Below, in pieces: positions 20,031 through 31,430 of a stretch of 64,000 bases of DNA. The stretch comes from Muricea muricata (taxonomy: Eukaryota > Cnidaria > Anthozoa > Malacalcyonacea > Plexauridae): assembly GCA_963855995.1 (NCBI GenBank), contig OY979729.1:12688276-12752275 (forward strand). Direction: 5' to 3'. The position numbers were made by a program, and so were the translations under genes. The notes under the pieces are model-generated. The model worked only from the letters and a program-made list of their open reading frames with translations, did no database searches and was not told the origin of the DNA. How positions within the stretch are numbered: the first letter of the stretch is position 1; every line of letters starts with the position of its first letter.

Positions 20031-21471
20031 ATGGTGCAAAGCGAGACTCAAGATAATCAAACTGGTGTTTATTTGTTTACAGGATATGTTCGTGTCATTC
20101 TACTGGTTACAGCTTGGCAGTATATAGACAGTCGTCCGAAGCCATTTCTTCTGGCCTATGCTGCATCTGTTATATTGGACGGTGTGTATAGTGTATTTTA
20201 AACAGGGGTATTCGAAGTTGCTGCAGCATGAGACCTCCCCTTCAAAGATGAGACCCCCACCTCCCTCACCCTACAATTAATACCCCCCCCCCATAAAACT
20301 ATAATCTGACTCCTTTAGTTTTCCCTCCCCCCAAATAAGAACCCCCCCCCCCCTTAATCTGAATCCCTCTCGATCAGCTCTTTTGTAAAGAAACCAGCAA
20401 TTGAAACCTAAATTTTATCAACAAATACAGTAAATGGGCAAAAATGTATGATACATATTATATATCAATATCTGTTATATATTAGCCCACCTTTCTGACT
20501 TTGAACTACTACCTAGAACTAGGATTGTAGAAAGATTAAAAAAAAAGATATTTTCTCACCCCGTGTATTTTCTAGTAATTGAACCCTACATCTGCAGACC
20601 CTTGCAATCACTATCTTTCTGCAAATCGTAGTTGTCGATGGTACTGTTGCAAGAAAATTAAACCAAACTTCTACTTTTGGTGCTTGGGTAAGGTGTTCTT
20701 TTTTTGCAAAATACTAAAAAAAGACTTAAAGTTGTTTGAAACTATGATCAATATATTAATTTGATTTTAGTTTGACGTAGTGATTGATAATATTGGACGA
20801 GGAATGTTGTGGACTTTTATATATAAGGTGACTTAAATTCTGTTAAAGATTTTCCAAAGCACTTCATTTGCTTTATTTGTTTCAATAATGCATTTTCCAG
20901 TGGGGGTACTTTGTGAGTGCCTTGGAGTGGTTGGTGTTTGTCTGCACTCATACACATGGACCATCATGGAAAACACATGGATATGAAACATCTCCATCCT
21001 GGGTTAAAGCTGTTATGGCAAATAGTATGTAATACTATAACATGAAAAAACAACTAATTATTTTTTCTGGTTTTCAATTATGTCATGGCAAAATAAATCA
21101 TTCAACAAATGTCAACAGATTAAAAATTAAATACATTTTTTTTACTTCTCTAGATTTCAGAACCCTACTTGGATCATATGTACTTGCTGGAATACATATC
21201 CTTCCAATGTGGCTTTACACTTTGCAAAAGTTTGAAATTGGAAGTCATGTAGGAGTGACTATTACAGCTGTGCTTGTATGTGGCCGACTCATTTGTTGTC
21301 TTGTTGAGGTACGTCCTTCATGGGTTCTTGTCTATTTTCATTAAAAAATCTTAACCAGTTAACTGAATCAAATATGATATTCTGAAACCAAGTTATTTAC
21401 AATTATAGGTTTGGTTTGTGTGGATTCATGTAAAAGCCCTCTTGACAAAACTTGATGACCTTGATCCATGA
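20031..21471 (+). CDS. CDP-alcohol phosphatidyltransferase, phosphatidylinositol-synthase-like
   Basis: An integral membrane enzyme of the family that transfers a phosphatidyl group from CDP-diacylglycerol (or a related CDP-alcohol) to an alcohol acceptor. Six in-frame exons: 20031-20181, 20632-20687, 20771-20827, 20901-21024, 21154-21308 and 21409-21471; 201 residues (human CDIPT about 213). The complete signature D-x2-D-G-x2-A-R-x8-G-x3-D-x3-D is present, with D50, D53, G54, A57, R58, G67, D71 and D75. It is formed across the exon 1/2 and 2/3 junctions. The following LNQ and overall length recall phosphatidylinositol synthase, but the C-terminal half is unlike the human enzyme as I remember it, so the acceptor alcohol is not certain. 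Several hydrophobic segments follow. An AATAAA at about 21607 is a candidate poly(A) signal. Confidence 0.85.
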
Positions 21472-22105
21472 AGCAAGAGACTGTTGTAAACAGCGTTGCA
21501 ATTATTTGTAATGGTGATTAATTTTAAATTTTTTTTTGAAAAATATACAAAAAGATGTTACTGTAAATATTAAAGATATGTTTTCAAACATGTACATTAT
21601 TTCAAAAATAAATTCTCAAAATAAGTAAACATTTTTATGAACCCCATGCTTTCAGTACAAATATTACTGTAGATTGTACATTTTTTCTATAATTAGGTCC
21701 ATGCCACATTCATATTGTTTATCAGTAGCATAGCCAGCGACAATGATAGGAGGGGCAAATATTCATACATCGTGTTTTACATCATTAACATATCTTGATA
21801 TCCATGAAATCATCCGCCTCTCCAATTATCAATGCTGGCCATGCCGCTTTGGTGTTTTTAACTGTTCTATGTCTACTGCAAATGTTCTGTCCCATGCCAT
21901 GCTCAATTGATAAGTCCATTACCCAAGCTTGAGGTAATCAGAAAATGTGTTGTCCACCATAAGTTTATATTTAGTCATACAACTGTACTGACCTTCAATT
22001 TGTACACAATTATTGACAAATTGGGCCAGTAATCATACCATTGTCTTTCAGTTGTTTTTCCACGAGCATATTCCAGTTTGCACAACCCCTTATTTACAAA
22101 TCAAA
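21472..22105. other. Convergent intergenic region
   Basis: This is the 3' flank shared by the phosphatidyltransferase gene (plus) and POLDIP2 (minus). It contains the candidate AATAAA near 21607 and AT-rich sequence. No further gene was seen. Confidence 0.4.
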
Positions 22106-25100
22106 CTACTTTTCACCATGATGCTCTTTGCTTTCAAGTGAAAATGGTGGAATTCTCACATCAATTGTACTCCCATCCTGTCTCTCAAAACGGAATGTAC
22201 CCCTGGAAAAAATAGGGACAAAAAAATATAACCAAAAGGAATTATGGTTTAATTTTGTTTACAAGATTTGATTGCAACGATAGATATATTTCTTAGATAT
22301 ATTACTTACCACATGTGTCCACTGGGAGCATGAAGAGATACATGACTGCTATATTGAAATGCACTCTGTTGTGGTGTTAGCTTTGGCTCCTATAGGGAAA
22401 TTACATAGTATTTGTTTTGCTATACAAGTCACACAGCAATACTTGAATAAGTTCATTGGTTGACATCAGTTTCAAGTTGTTTATGATATGAATACAAACC
22501 TGGCCAACAACGCCTCGTCCTCTAACTGTCTCTAACGTCCCAGATAAACTAAATATCTTCCAATATCTTTCGCGGAGCTGGACAGGAACTGAACCAAGAT
22601 TTTCCAACCTGATACAATAACGCCACTGTGACATGAAATGAAACAAAGAAACAAAACTAATATCAGCGCAACTGCTGAAGCACTTAACTGCTGATAAAGG
22701 TTCTCAATACGTCTGATTTAAAAATTTTCAAACTGTTTATATTTTTGCGGCAGTTTTATCTTCTTTTCTTACCCAATAGTTTGAAATACCTTGCATTTCC
22801 TAGAATACAGGAAAATTAGCACAGTCAGGTGACTATTCTGGGTCCAGAAACATTATGAGGAGAAAGACAGCATTAAATGGATATTCTCTAAAGAGATAAA
22901 GGAAGACATGTACCCTTTCTCCCATGTAAAATGGAATAGCTGTCACTCTGATATCTTCCGTAGTTTCCCTATGGACATCAGATAATTCCAGCCATCTGTG
23001 ATTTTTTTCATGCCATAATCGCAATGTATCTTGTGCAACATACCCTGTTGTGGAGGTGAGAAGAATGAATGAGAGGAAGAATAAGTGGAAGGCAATAAAG
23101 TGGAGGTGACTGTGCATTATGGAAGAAGGTAAATTTCATGCATTACTGATCTAATGCTTTTCAACATAGAGCCACAAAGTGGCTGATATTCATTCTGGCT
23201 AAGAATGGCCCACTGCAAGACCTGCATAACCATAAGACCCATGTGAACAAAAATCATACCTTTTCCATATGAAAGTAAAAAGAAACGATCAAATAGTTCG
23301 TGATTGATTGGCTTTAGTTCACTTGGAATGTATGGCAAAATGTCTTCATGGCTGACATAATCTAAACCTGTCAACAAGACAAACATACAATTATAGTAAC
23401 AGCAGTGCAGAACTACGAGTAAGCTTGTCACTCTTTACACTTCATGTATATATTTAAATTAGTAAACAATATAGATTGTCCAAATCAATTGAATGACATG
23501 TTCACCAAAGAAACTTGTGTAACGTGAAACTTGGAAAGTGCATGTCTACAAGCTTGAGGAAACTGTGTGCAAAGTTTGTCTTGACATTTTTGTTGAATGG
23601 AGGGTAAACCAAATTTTGTTGCTTTGTCTGTTCCTGTGACGTTCTTTCCATCTTATACGTTTTATAAGCTTTCCATCTCATAAGTTTTAGTACCGGTACG
23701 CATTCCACTTTTTCGATAAAATTCCTTAGAAAGAAATGAGCTTAATTCCATCCCCTACATTTTAGTATCCTTTCCACTTTTTCAATCAAATTCTTTAGAA
23801 AGAAATAAGCTTAATTCCATCTCCTACATTTTGGTATGCTTTCCGCCTTTTTAATCAAATTCCTTAGAAAGAAATGAGCTTAATTCCATCTCCTATGTTT
23901 TAGTATGATTTCTGCTTTTTCAACCAAATTCTTTAGAAAGAAATGAGCTTAATTCCATCTTCTACGTTTTAGTATGCTTTCCGCTTTTTCAACCAAATTC
24001 GTTAGAAAGAAATGAGCGTAATTGCCAACTGAAACATAACCAAATATGAAATTACACATTTTAAGTATGTTTTGAGAAACATGGACAGGTAAATGCAGAA
24101 TTTTGCTAATCATAATAATATCACATGTTATGCTCATTGGGGAGGGGGGAGTGGGGTTGGAAGAAAACATTGAGGGCAGAAGTATTATTCTGCACTGAAA
24201 ATCCACTTCAGCTTGTACTAATTAGAGCTGTTTTCCACTTGAACCATATCATAGTAAAACATACTATATTTTGTTGTTTTGATGATCAGATCGAGGAACC
24301 AATGACATTTACACAATAGAATACCGGTACACTATGTTTCCCACGATACTGTTCAAATGCAAAAGATCCTTTAAGTATAAATATGAATAGAACATACCGG
24401 GGATAGCATAAAGTGAGCCATCTTTATCATTGCCAAGGAATGTCACAGACTCAATCTGAGCTCTCTAAGAAGGAATAATAACTGCAATGTGATCCCAGAT
24501 GTATTGTCAATCAATTTGATTTGTCAAAGGTCTGAACTCTTACTGTATAGGGTGAGTCCCTGTTGTCCATTAAAACTTGATAATAAACTTTTATTTGTCC
24601 TTTTAGTTCTTTCATTTCTTCATTCTCACTGTTAAACATATTTACCAAACGGTAAACTTCAACATAATTTTATTCACTAAAAGTGAAATGATCAAACCTT
24701 AATGTTGTTCCTGGTTTTTCAACATCACGATCATAAACTCTGGCTAACCAGGGAAACAAAACAACTCCACGGTAGCCAAAAACTCGATGTAGAAACGGCT
24801 GTAGGAACAGGGAAGAAAATTAAAACTTACGAGAAAAATACTGCAGAGGAGAGTTTTACCCCTTACTTTATCCCATATGTGTGATGAAAGCGGGCTTCTG
24901 ATTAGTTTTTTTTGAACTAACCTGCTTTTTCCGAACTTACCCGCTTTTCTCTTTTATCGATAAAACCGGCTTTCTGATTGGTTACAAAAACCCGAACTGA
25001 CCTGCTTGTTGCTTACACTGCCGTCCGCCTCAAACTGCTCAACAACAATGGCGAACAAAATTTAGCTGATGATTAAACCTACACTAAACATTTTCGGGCA

Positions 25101-26032
25101 AAAAACGTCACAGAAACCAAGCAAAAAGAAACGGAAAATTGTAAACTAAAGACAATAGAGACCCTGATAAAGAAATATTAAGAGACCAATAAGTTTAAGA
25201 AGAGAAAATGTTGACAAAATACATCGGTGACATTGGCAACTCAGCGAGCCTCGGAAAACAACACAAGAAGATAAGTTAAGTATGGGATAAAAACCCAACT
25301 TACTTACAGGGAGGTTGGTTTGAGATTAACGCTACGAGGGGTCTGACAGCTGTCAGACCCCAAGAGCTGGATGGCCTCTGTCATAAATATAGTCAAATAA
25401 GACAAGCTTATAAAACAAGCCCAAAATAGCGAAAATGCTGTCATGCATAGGCCTATCTACACAATACGATTTGTCACATACAATTCTTACTCCGGCATGT
25501 GGAAACGAGCACTGATGTCAGACTTTTACTCGTTTGCTGATGGCAAAATTTGAAATCTGACGTTTTGTACACGCGTTTACTCGATCACATACACCAGAGT
25601 AAGAATCGTATGCGACAAATCGTATCGTGTAAGATAGGCCTTATCATGCGGCATAATTATATCAGCATACTAAATATCATACTGAACAATATCATGTCAG
25701 CATTCTGAGACATGCCATAAAACATCCCACAAAGTATTTTAAAATTATAAATAACCAGTTTCCTAGCTTTCTATTTCCCTACTAACCTGTCCAGATGCAT
25801 ATTTTCCTTGTAACTTGGGTATTTCAAAACGACCAACTTCAGCAAGTCTATATGTGCGTGTGAAAAAGTACAGTAATAAAACCGTTTAGGTAAAAATAAG
25901 AAAGCAGACTAAAGCAACTGTTAACTAAATACGTTTTTCAAACCTTGAGTACTGTCTAACTTGTGTAAAGCATTGAAATAACTTGTGAAAAAGCGTTTTA
26001 TTTTCTCTTATACGTGATAATTTGACGGCCAT
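22106..26032 (-). CDS. POLDIP2: DNA polymerase delta-interacting protein 2
   Basis: POLDIP2 is a mitochondrial/nuclear protein with a YccV-like (hemimethylated-DNA-binding) domain and a C-terminal ApaG domain; it binds polymerase delta p50 and PCNA. Ten exons in frame: 25944-26032, 25787-25847, 24698-24798, 24544-24628, 24398-24464, 23260-23367, 22914-23044, 22500-22625, 22310-22389 and 22106-22202; 314 residues (human about 368). Diagnostic segments are GYRGVVLFPWLARVYDRDV, GLDYVSHEDILPY, LELSDVHRETTEDIRVTAI, RGRGVVGQ and VRIPPFSLES. The N-terminus is basic and hydrophobic, fitting a mitochondrial presequence. At the exon 7/8 junction about eight residues found in mammals between MG and WRYCIRLEN are missing; a microexon may have been overlooked. 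Introns 2 and 6 hold repeats. Confidence 0.95.
23672..24025. repeat. 69 bp tandem repeat in a POLDIP2 intron
   Basis: About five diverged copies of a 69 bp unit containing AAATGAGCTTAATTCCATCT. The shared CTTAATTCC word starts at 23741, 23810, 23879, 23948 and, altered, 24017. It lies in the intron between exons 5 and 6. Confidence 0.9.
25447..25643. repeat. Inverted-repeat element in POLDIP2 intron 2
   Basis: The left arm (ATAGGCCTATCTACACAATA at 25447) pairs with the right arm ending at 25643. Both contain ACGATTTGTC and its complement. About 197 bp; MITE-like, with no frame. Confidence 0.7.
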
Positions 26033-26232
26033 ATTGGTTCTAACTTCTAACAGCACACGGTTTGGGGGAATGGGCCTGGGCATAGCAGCCCAAGTAAATA
26101 TTGTCAGTATTACTTTTCCAAGATATATAAATGCTGGTCAACTGTTATTCCAAGAATTTCACAATCATAAACTTGTTTAATTTGTTTATTCTGGCTATTC
26201 ATGTCAACACATGTTAATCAAATGTTAATCGC

Positions 26233-26650
26233 ATGTGGTCACGTGCGAACCACATGAGAACCACATGTGAAACAAATGTGGTTTCAAATAAACATGATAA
26301 ATCTACATGTGACCCACATGTGGATCACATGTTATTACAAGGCCGTAGGAAGATGAAAAAAGTTAGGGGGGCTCTTCGACCGCTGAAGGCACAAGTGCTG
26401 CTAGGGGGTCCGGGGACACGCCCCCCAGAAATTTTTTCTAGTTTTAGCACGCTTAAACATGTTTTTCTGCACTTTTGAGGTTAGTTTTACCATAATTATT
26501 GGATTAAGACATGTGTAAGACTGTAAACCATTAAAAACGTGCATTTACTTCTAGACTCAACGATGATTTTTAGGGGGGCTCAGCCCCCCTGCCTTTGACG
26601 TTAGGGGGGCTTGAGCCCCCCTTGCCCCCGTGGTTCTTACGGCCATGTGT
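26233..26650. repeat. CACATGTG words followed by a G-rich inverted-terminus repeat
   Basis: 26233-26340 repeats ACATGTG-type palindromic words. From about 26341 to 26645 a second repeat begins GGCCGTAGGAAG and ends with the near-complement TTCTTACGGCC. It contains GGGGGGCT/AGCCCCCC blocks that pair with each other (26577-26624). It looks like an inserted element of unknown class. Confidence 0.5.
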
Positions 26651-26699
26651 GATTACCATGTAAAACCATGTGATTTTCATGAGTTTTTTTCATAAGGGT

Positions 26700-27240
26700 T
26701 GTCAAGTAATTATTGTCTTTAAATAAATTTTTGGTCTTTATTTTAGAAAAACTTTTCGCAAAAGACATCTACTGACGAGATGTGAACCAGACGAAATAGT
26801 AAAACACACACAAAGCCATTCCCACAAGACCATTCGTTCATGCTTTAGTTTTTCATGTAAATTATTGTCTTTAAACCAATTTTTGGTCTTTATTTTATGC
26901 CAAAATTTTCGCAAAAGACTTCCACTGACGAGATTCGAACCAAACAAACTGGTATAATACACAGCAAAGCCTTTGCCACTAGACCACACTAAAAACTTCA
27001 GTTTGCGATACGCTGAGGGCAGGGTATTTTCCCGTTCCCCTCGGCGTTCTTTGTCAGCGCTTCGGTTCAGCAGTGGAAAGGTATGAACAAGAGAATATCG
27101 CGTCTTACGTCGTCGGTTCAAAACCCACTGGCGTGTTGGCGTGAGAAGTCTGCTACGTTCACTGTACTCCCTAAGCAGGGTGAGCGCCATCCTGCGCAGT
27201 TCAGCTTAAACAGTTGGAGACCAGGATGACTGTAAAAACG
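26700..27240 (-). repeat. Dispersed tRNA-like repeat units (related to the 57-60 kb array)
   Basis: On the minus strand two units contain a tRNA B-box-like GGTTCGAATCTCGTCAG (about 26929-26945) and an A-box-like TGGTCTAGTGGC (about 26978-26989). They are separated by a spacer of the size seen in tRNA-derived sequences. They share the TTTTGCATAAAATAAAGACC and TTGGTTTAAAGACAAT phrases with the tandem array at 57070-60105. They are better preserved in the B box than the array copies. An open frame over this stretch (26738-27190) is not a gene. Confidence 0.65.
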
Positions 27241-27561
27241 ACCGTGAAAAACCGGAAGCGCTAAACAAAATGTTTAAGTAAAAAGTCAAGTAAAATTGAA
27301 AAGTTTAATAAAAAGTAAAGTTTAAATAAAAAGTAAACTTTAAATAAAAAATTTTTTCTCGCTGCATATTGCACATGTGACTATTGCATGGGATGAGATT
27401 TTTTATTAAATAAAAACATCAAATCTTTCCAGATAATCTCAATTGGTAATTGTGTGGTAAAAACTTCAGTTCATGACACGCTGAGCGCAGGGTCGATTTC
27501 CGTTTTCCTTCGAAAATTTTTTGCTCATATATATCTCCCGTCAGATGGATACTTAACCTTA

Positions 27562-27747
27562 CCAAAAGATACACATAACCTGGGTAAAATATTCACAAAA
27601 TCGCCATTTTCAAGATGAAATTAAAACATAAACACCGCGGAAAAACGTCTCCGCATGCGCGTGATTCGAGACTGCCAAGCATATGTTGTCATCTTGAAAA
27701 TGGCGATTAAATGCGAATATTTTACCTGGGTTATGTGTACCTTTTGG
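27562..27747. repeat. Inverted-repeat element with a CG-rich loop
   Basis: The arms (ATACACATAACCTGGGTAAA near 27568 and its complement near 27740) fold around a core containing CGGAAAAACGTCTCCGCATG. The same core, in the other orientation, forms the loop of the long palindrome at 62593-63754. Confidence 0.75.
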
Positions 27748-28345
27748 GAAGTTTAAGAGCAAATATACGCGATCGGAAGACAAAAAACGTTAACATTGTC
27801 GCTGAAATGTGACAAATGTGACCCTGCATAAATTGATTGTGTGGCTGATTCTAAAAGCTCACAATGCATATTAATAGGTAGGTGAACTAAGGACTGACCA
27901 CGAATTATAAGCGTGAAATATTCTTGCGCAAAAGCAAGAGGAAAATACAACATAACCAACTTTCCGTAAACGATCACCAACTATATTTAAAGCTGATATT
28001 CACGCCGAGGGCACAAGAGGAGTACTGCCATTTGGAACTTTATGAAGTGATGTGCCAATCGAATAAGTCTTAATGTCTTTTTAGTATGAGATTTTCTTTT
28101 CTCATCTTTTTTCCATCGATATCAGTCTTTTCTGCTGTTTTTTTCAAGCTCTAAGTTTTTCTGCATTCTTACGGCAAGTTCTTCATGCAGATCTGAGGAC
28201 AGAAAATGTACTTTAACGTTGTGTCTTTAGGAATATAAGAATTCATACAATGTACCTCTTGCTTCATCTTTTCATCTTTGAACTGTTTCAACTAACGTTT
28301 CGTTTTCATCTACTTCATTTTCCAGTATTGTCTTTCTTTTAATTG

Positions 28346-28962
28346 CCTGAAACAATGATAAATACCTGTCAAAGTTCAAATCCACGATCAACTCCACAGG
28401 AAACATACAAATAAATTTAAAGCATGTAGCAAATACCTAATTCAGTCGTTGTTCAATGTGTTCTAGTGATCTTTTGCAAAGTTTCAAGTGATTTCAAGTG
28501 ATTGCCACTAAGTTTAAATTGTCTTAGCGGGGTTTTCTCTAGCCTAATATTAATTCTTAAACATAGCCAAAACGAAAATAATTCAGAGCCAGAGAATTAT
28601 CGTTCAGCTGCGTTGTCGAATGTGGTTTAAATTATTTACCCGTTTTTAATTGAATGAGGTACAAATTTTTACAAAAAATGCCATAATAAAATATTGGAAA
28701 AAAATACGTTATACCACTTATATTAGGATTTTTGAGAAGTACCATATGAGATTACATGCTAGCGTAATCAATTTACATTAGCAGAGTCAGGAATTCTGCT
28801 TCGAAGGATTAGCCTTAGGATGGTAAAAAAGAGAGCGTAACGATGGCGAAACGGACTAAGTATTTTCATAAAAGATGGCTTTGGACATTTGAAATGGACC
28901 AAGTATTGTTATAAAAGGTGGCTTTAGACAGAATTGGGCGTTGTTTTCGCCAACATTATTAA
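28346..28962. repeat. Copy of the arm and flank of the 62.6-64.0 kb palindrome
   Basis: This roughly 617 bp closely matches the reverse complement of about 63385-64000, including GATTACATGCTAGCGTAATC and TTCATAAAAGATGGCTTTGG. The match breaks near 28962, before the palindrome's loop. It is a second, partial copy of a dispersed repeat family. Confidence 0.85.
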
Positions 28963-29069
28963 CATGTCTGCTGGTGTCTGCGACATTTGTGCATGTATTT
29001 TGCAATTTGTAGAACTAAGAAGCGAAAACAATGAAATAGGGAGAAATAATTTCTCGCATGAATATATTT

Positions 29070-29600
29070 ATGCGGTAGTATATTTACATACATACATACA
29101 TTCAGTTTTATTTCAACACGCTAGCCCCAACAGCATCAATATGCTGATTTCCATGGAGGGCGTGTATAAAAATACATACAAGGGAGATAACTATTTACAG
29201 AATTATTATGACTTCACTTTGATCTTATTATTTTTTTAAACGAGGTCAATTTTGTTGCTTTTTTGCTTGATAAGATAAAGCATTCCAATGATGAAATACC
29301 ATATTGAAAATTTTGGAATTGGAAGGACTAAATTTGTGTTGCTCTGTCGTAGATTATATGAAATAGAGCGATCACTAGTTCTTATCAATAACCTATTTAA
29401 ATTCAGAGCAGTAAGATTATTTAAAAGTTTGTAGATACATATCGATTTTAAAAAATCTCGACGTGCATCCAAATTTCCCAACTGAGGGTCAAGAAAACGT
29501 CAGCTGTTCTTGTATCAAATGTTGCACCAGTTATTACTCTGGCAGCACGAGATTGGTATTTTTGCATTTTTTCTTTGAGAACTTTACCACAGTTTTCCCA
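29070..29600 (-). mobile_element. Truncated LINE 3' fragment
   Basis: The minus strand 29236-29481 encodes a C-terminal reverse-transcriptase-tail-like segment (GNLDARRDFLKSICIYKLLN) typical of animal non-LTR elements. It is followed by a broken frame, and ends near 29070-29100 in ACAT/GTAT tandem units. The rest of the element is missing. Confidence 0.6.
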
Positions 29601-30080
29601 TAATCAATTTAAAAGATGGAGTTGGAGAAACAAGCTGGTTCTAACTTATAAGACTAATTGCTTCGAAAGTGGAATGTATGCAATAGGTACTTTCGAACCG
29701 ATCGCCCCCACAATCTGATTAAGAATTTGAAACTGGACACAATAAGTGCGCTAAAGTCTTTCAGCACTCAAAATACTCTAAAATCCTTTCGTGCATTTTA
29801 TCATACCCTCCCGTCACAAGTATTGATCTTATCAATATCCAGCGTGCGAAAAAGGCTGTTTTTTGACGGGCACTTTCAAACGATGGCCTGCAAAACTCTA
29901 TAAATACACCTTTCCACGCAATTGTGGCCATTGAGAAGTTGCAGGCGTGCTGACTGAGTTGTGAAATATGTCTGTAAGATATGGAAAGTTTTGACGTTTT
30001 GCTATTATCCTCATTGACGCCATCTTGTGACGACACCAATAAGTACATGACTACATGAACTAGTTTATACGTTAATTAAA

Positions 30081-30280
30081 GGCCCTGTCACATGGTGCAA
30101 TTTTCCTGGCAACTTGCAACACAATTCTACTCTTAAGAGATGCAAATTAGTGACGAATGTTTGATATGTTAAGAATATGTTAGCAAACTGTGATGGAAAC
30201 ACGTATTTGCCAATTTTACATCTACCAAGAGTAGGATAGCGTTGCAAGTTGTACGAAAAATTGCACCGTGTGAAAGGGGC
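30081..30280. mobile_element. Inverted-repeat MITE-like element near TTAA
   Basis: The left end GGCCCTGTCACATGGTGCAA and the right end, complement of GCCCCTTTCACACGGTGCAA, face each other over 200 bp. TTAA sits beside both ends, which would fit a piggyBac-type insertion; on the left it is offset by one base. No transposase frame. Confidence 0.6.
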
Positions 30281-31430
30281 TTAAGTGATGAATAGCGAAT
30301 ACAAGAACCAAACTGAGAAATCTTGTTTCAGCTCGTTCAGCAGTCTGAAATCAGTTTGGAAATTCCAACATTTACCCAAGACAGCCCCTGATTTCCTGTC
30401 TGAACCATGACAATCCTTCGGCCAACAGATAAGCCATAACGCATTGCGAGTTTACATCATAAATATGAAGACAAGAGAAGGGATTTGGTACTTGGCGGGG
30501 ACCGCGGACAGGGCGGGGGTGGGGAGAGCTTTAGGCCCCTCACTTTTCATCGCATATGAAGATTTCTACACTGCTAATGGGCCATGGGTTTAACAAATCC
30601 TGTACATGTAAAGTTACTAATGTGATGCCCAAACTGCAAGAAATGGGATTTAATGGAGACCACCCTTCCCGAAAAACCGATGGTTTAAGCTTAGCCTCCC
30701 CCCCCCCTTCAATTACACTCAGTGGACCCTGTTTGGGGAGGGTATATGGCCAGGAAATCTGTTGCAAATATGTTTGTTTGAAACTAGGAAACAAGAGGAC
30801 CGTTTTCCTGTTTTCATTAGTTAAGACTAAATAAAGAAAAATAATTACAGCCTATCACGGGAAATGATTTTCAGCGAAGACTTATTGTCTCCGTATTTGT
30901 TAGTTTATAAATTATACATTCCCTGCTTCGCTAGAGTCTCAAAAATACTGCTCACGTTACTCTTATTGATAACGTCGTTGTTTTGTTATGACGTTACCAA
31001 AGCAACTGCTTGTAGAATTCAGCTCTATCAAGTTTCCAGGATACTTTGATAGTTGTTTTTTCTACAAAAGCTCTTTTTCGGTGTTCTTTAATATTTAATT
31101 CAAAATGAGATCGGAAGCGCAAAATACCAATTTCCTGATTGCTATGATATTTGAGTTATTTCAAGTTGTTTTCATATAAGGACCGGTAAATGGAACGATT
31201 CCATGCAGTGCGGACCTTTGTCCTTCGGTATTTATCTTTTCAAATGAACCCTTGTAATGATGCGGTTTTGAAAAGAAATGCTGATCTTAATTAACGACGT
31301 GTTGTCTCATTCAATAATTGCATTCGAATTCTTGTGTGACAGTGAATAAATTTAACAGACCGCTAAATGATTGAATGCGAAAACAGTTATATCTGATTCC
31401 GCAGACTGTTCTGTGAGGACTAAATTTACG

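Noticed and set aside
26738..27190. 150-codon minus-strand frame
   Set aside because: It spans two tRNA-like repeat units and has no homology I recognise.
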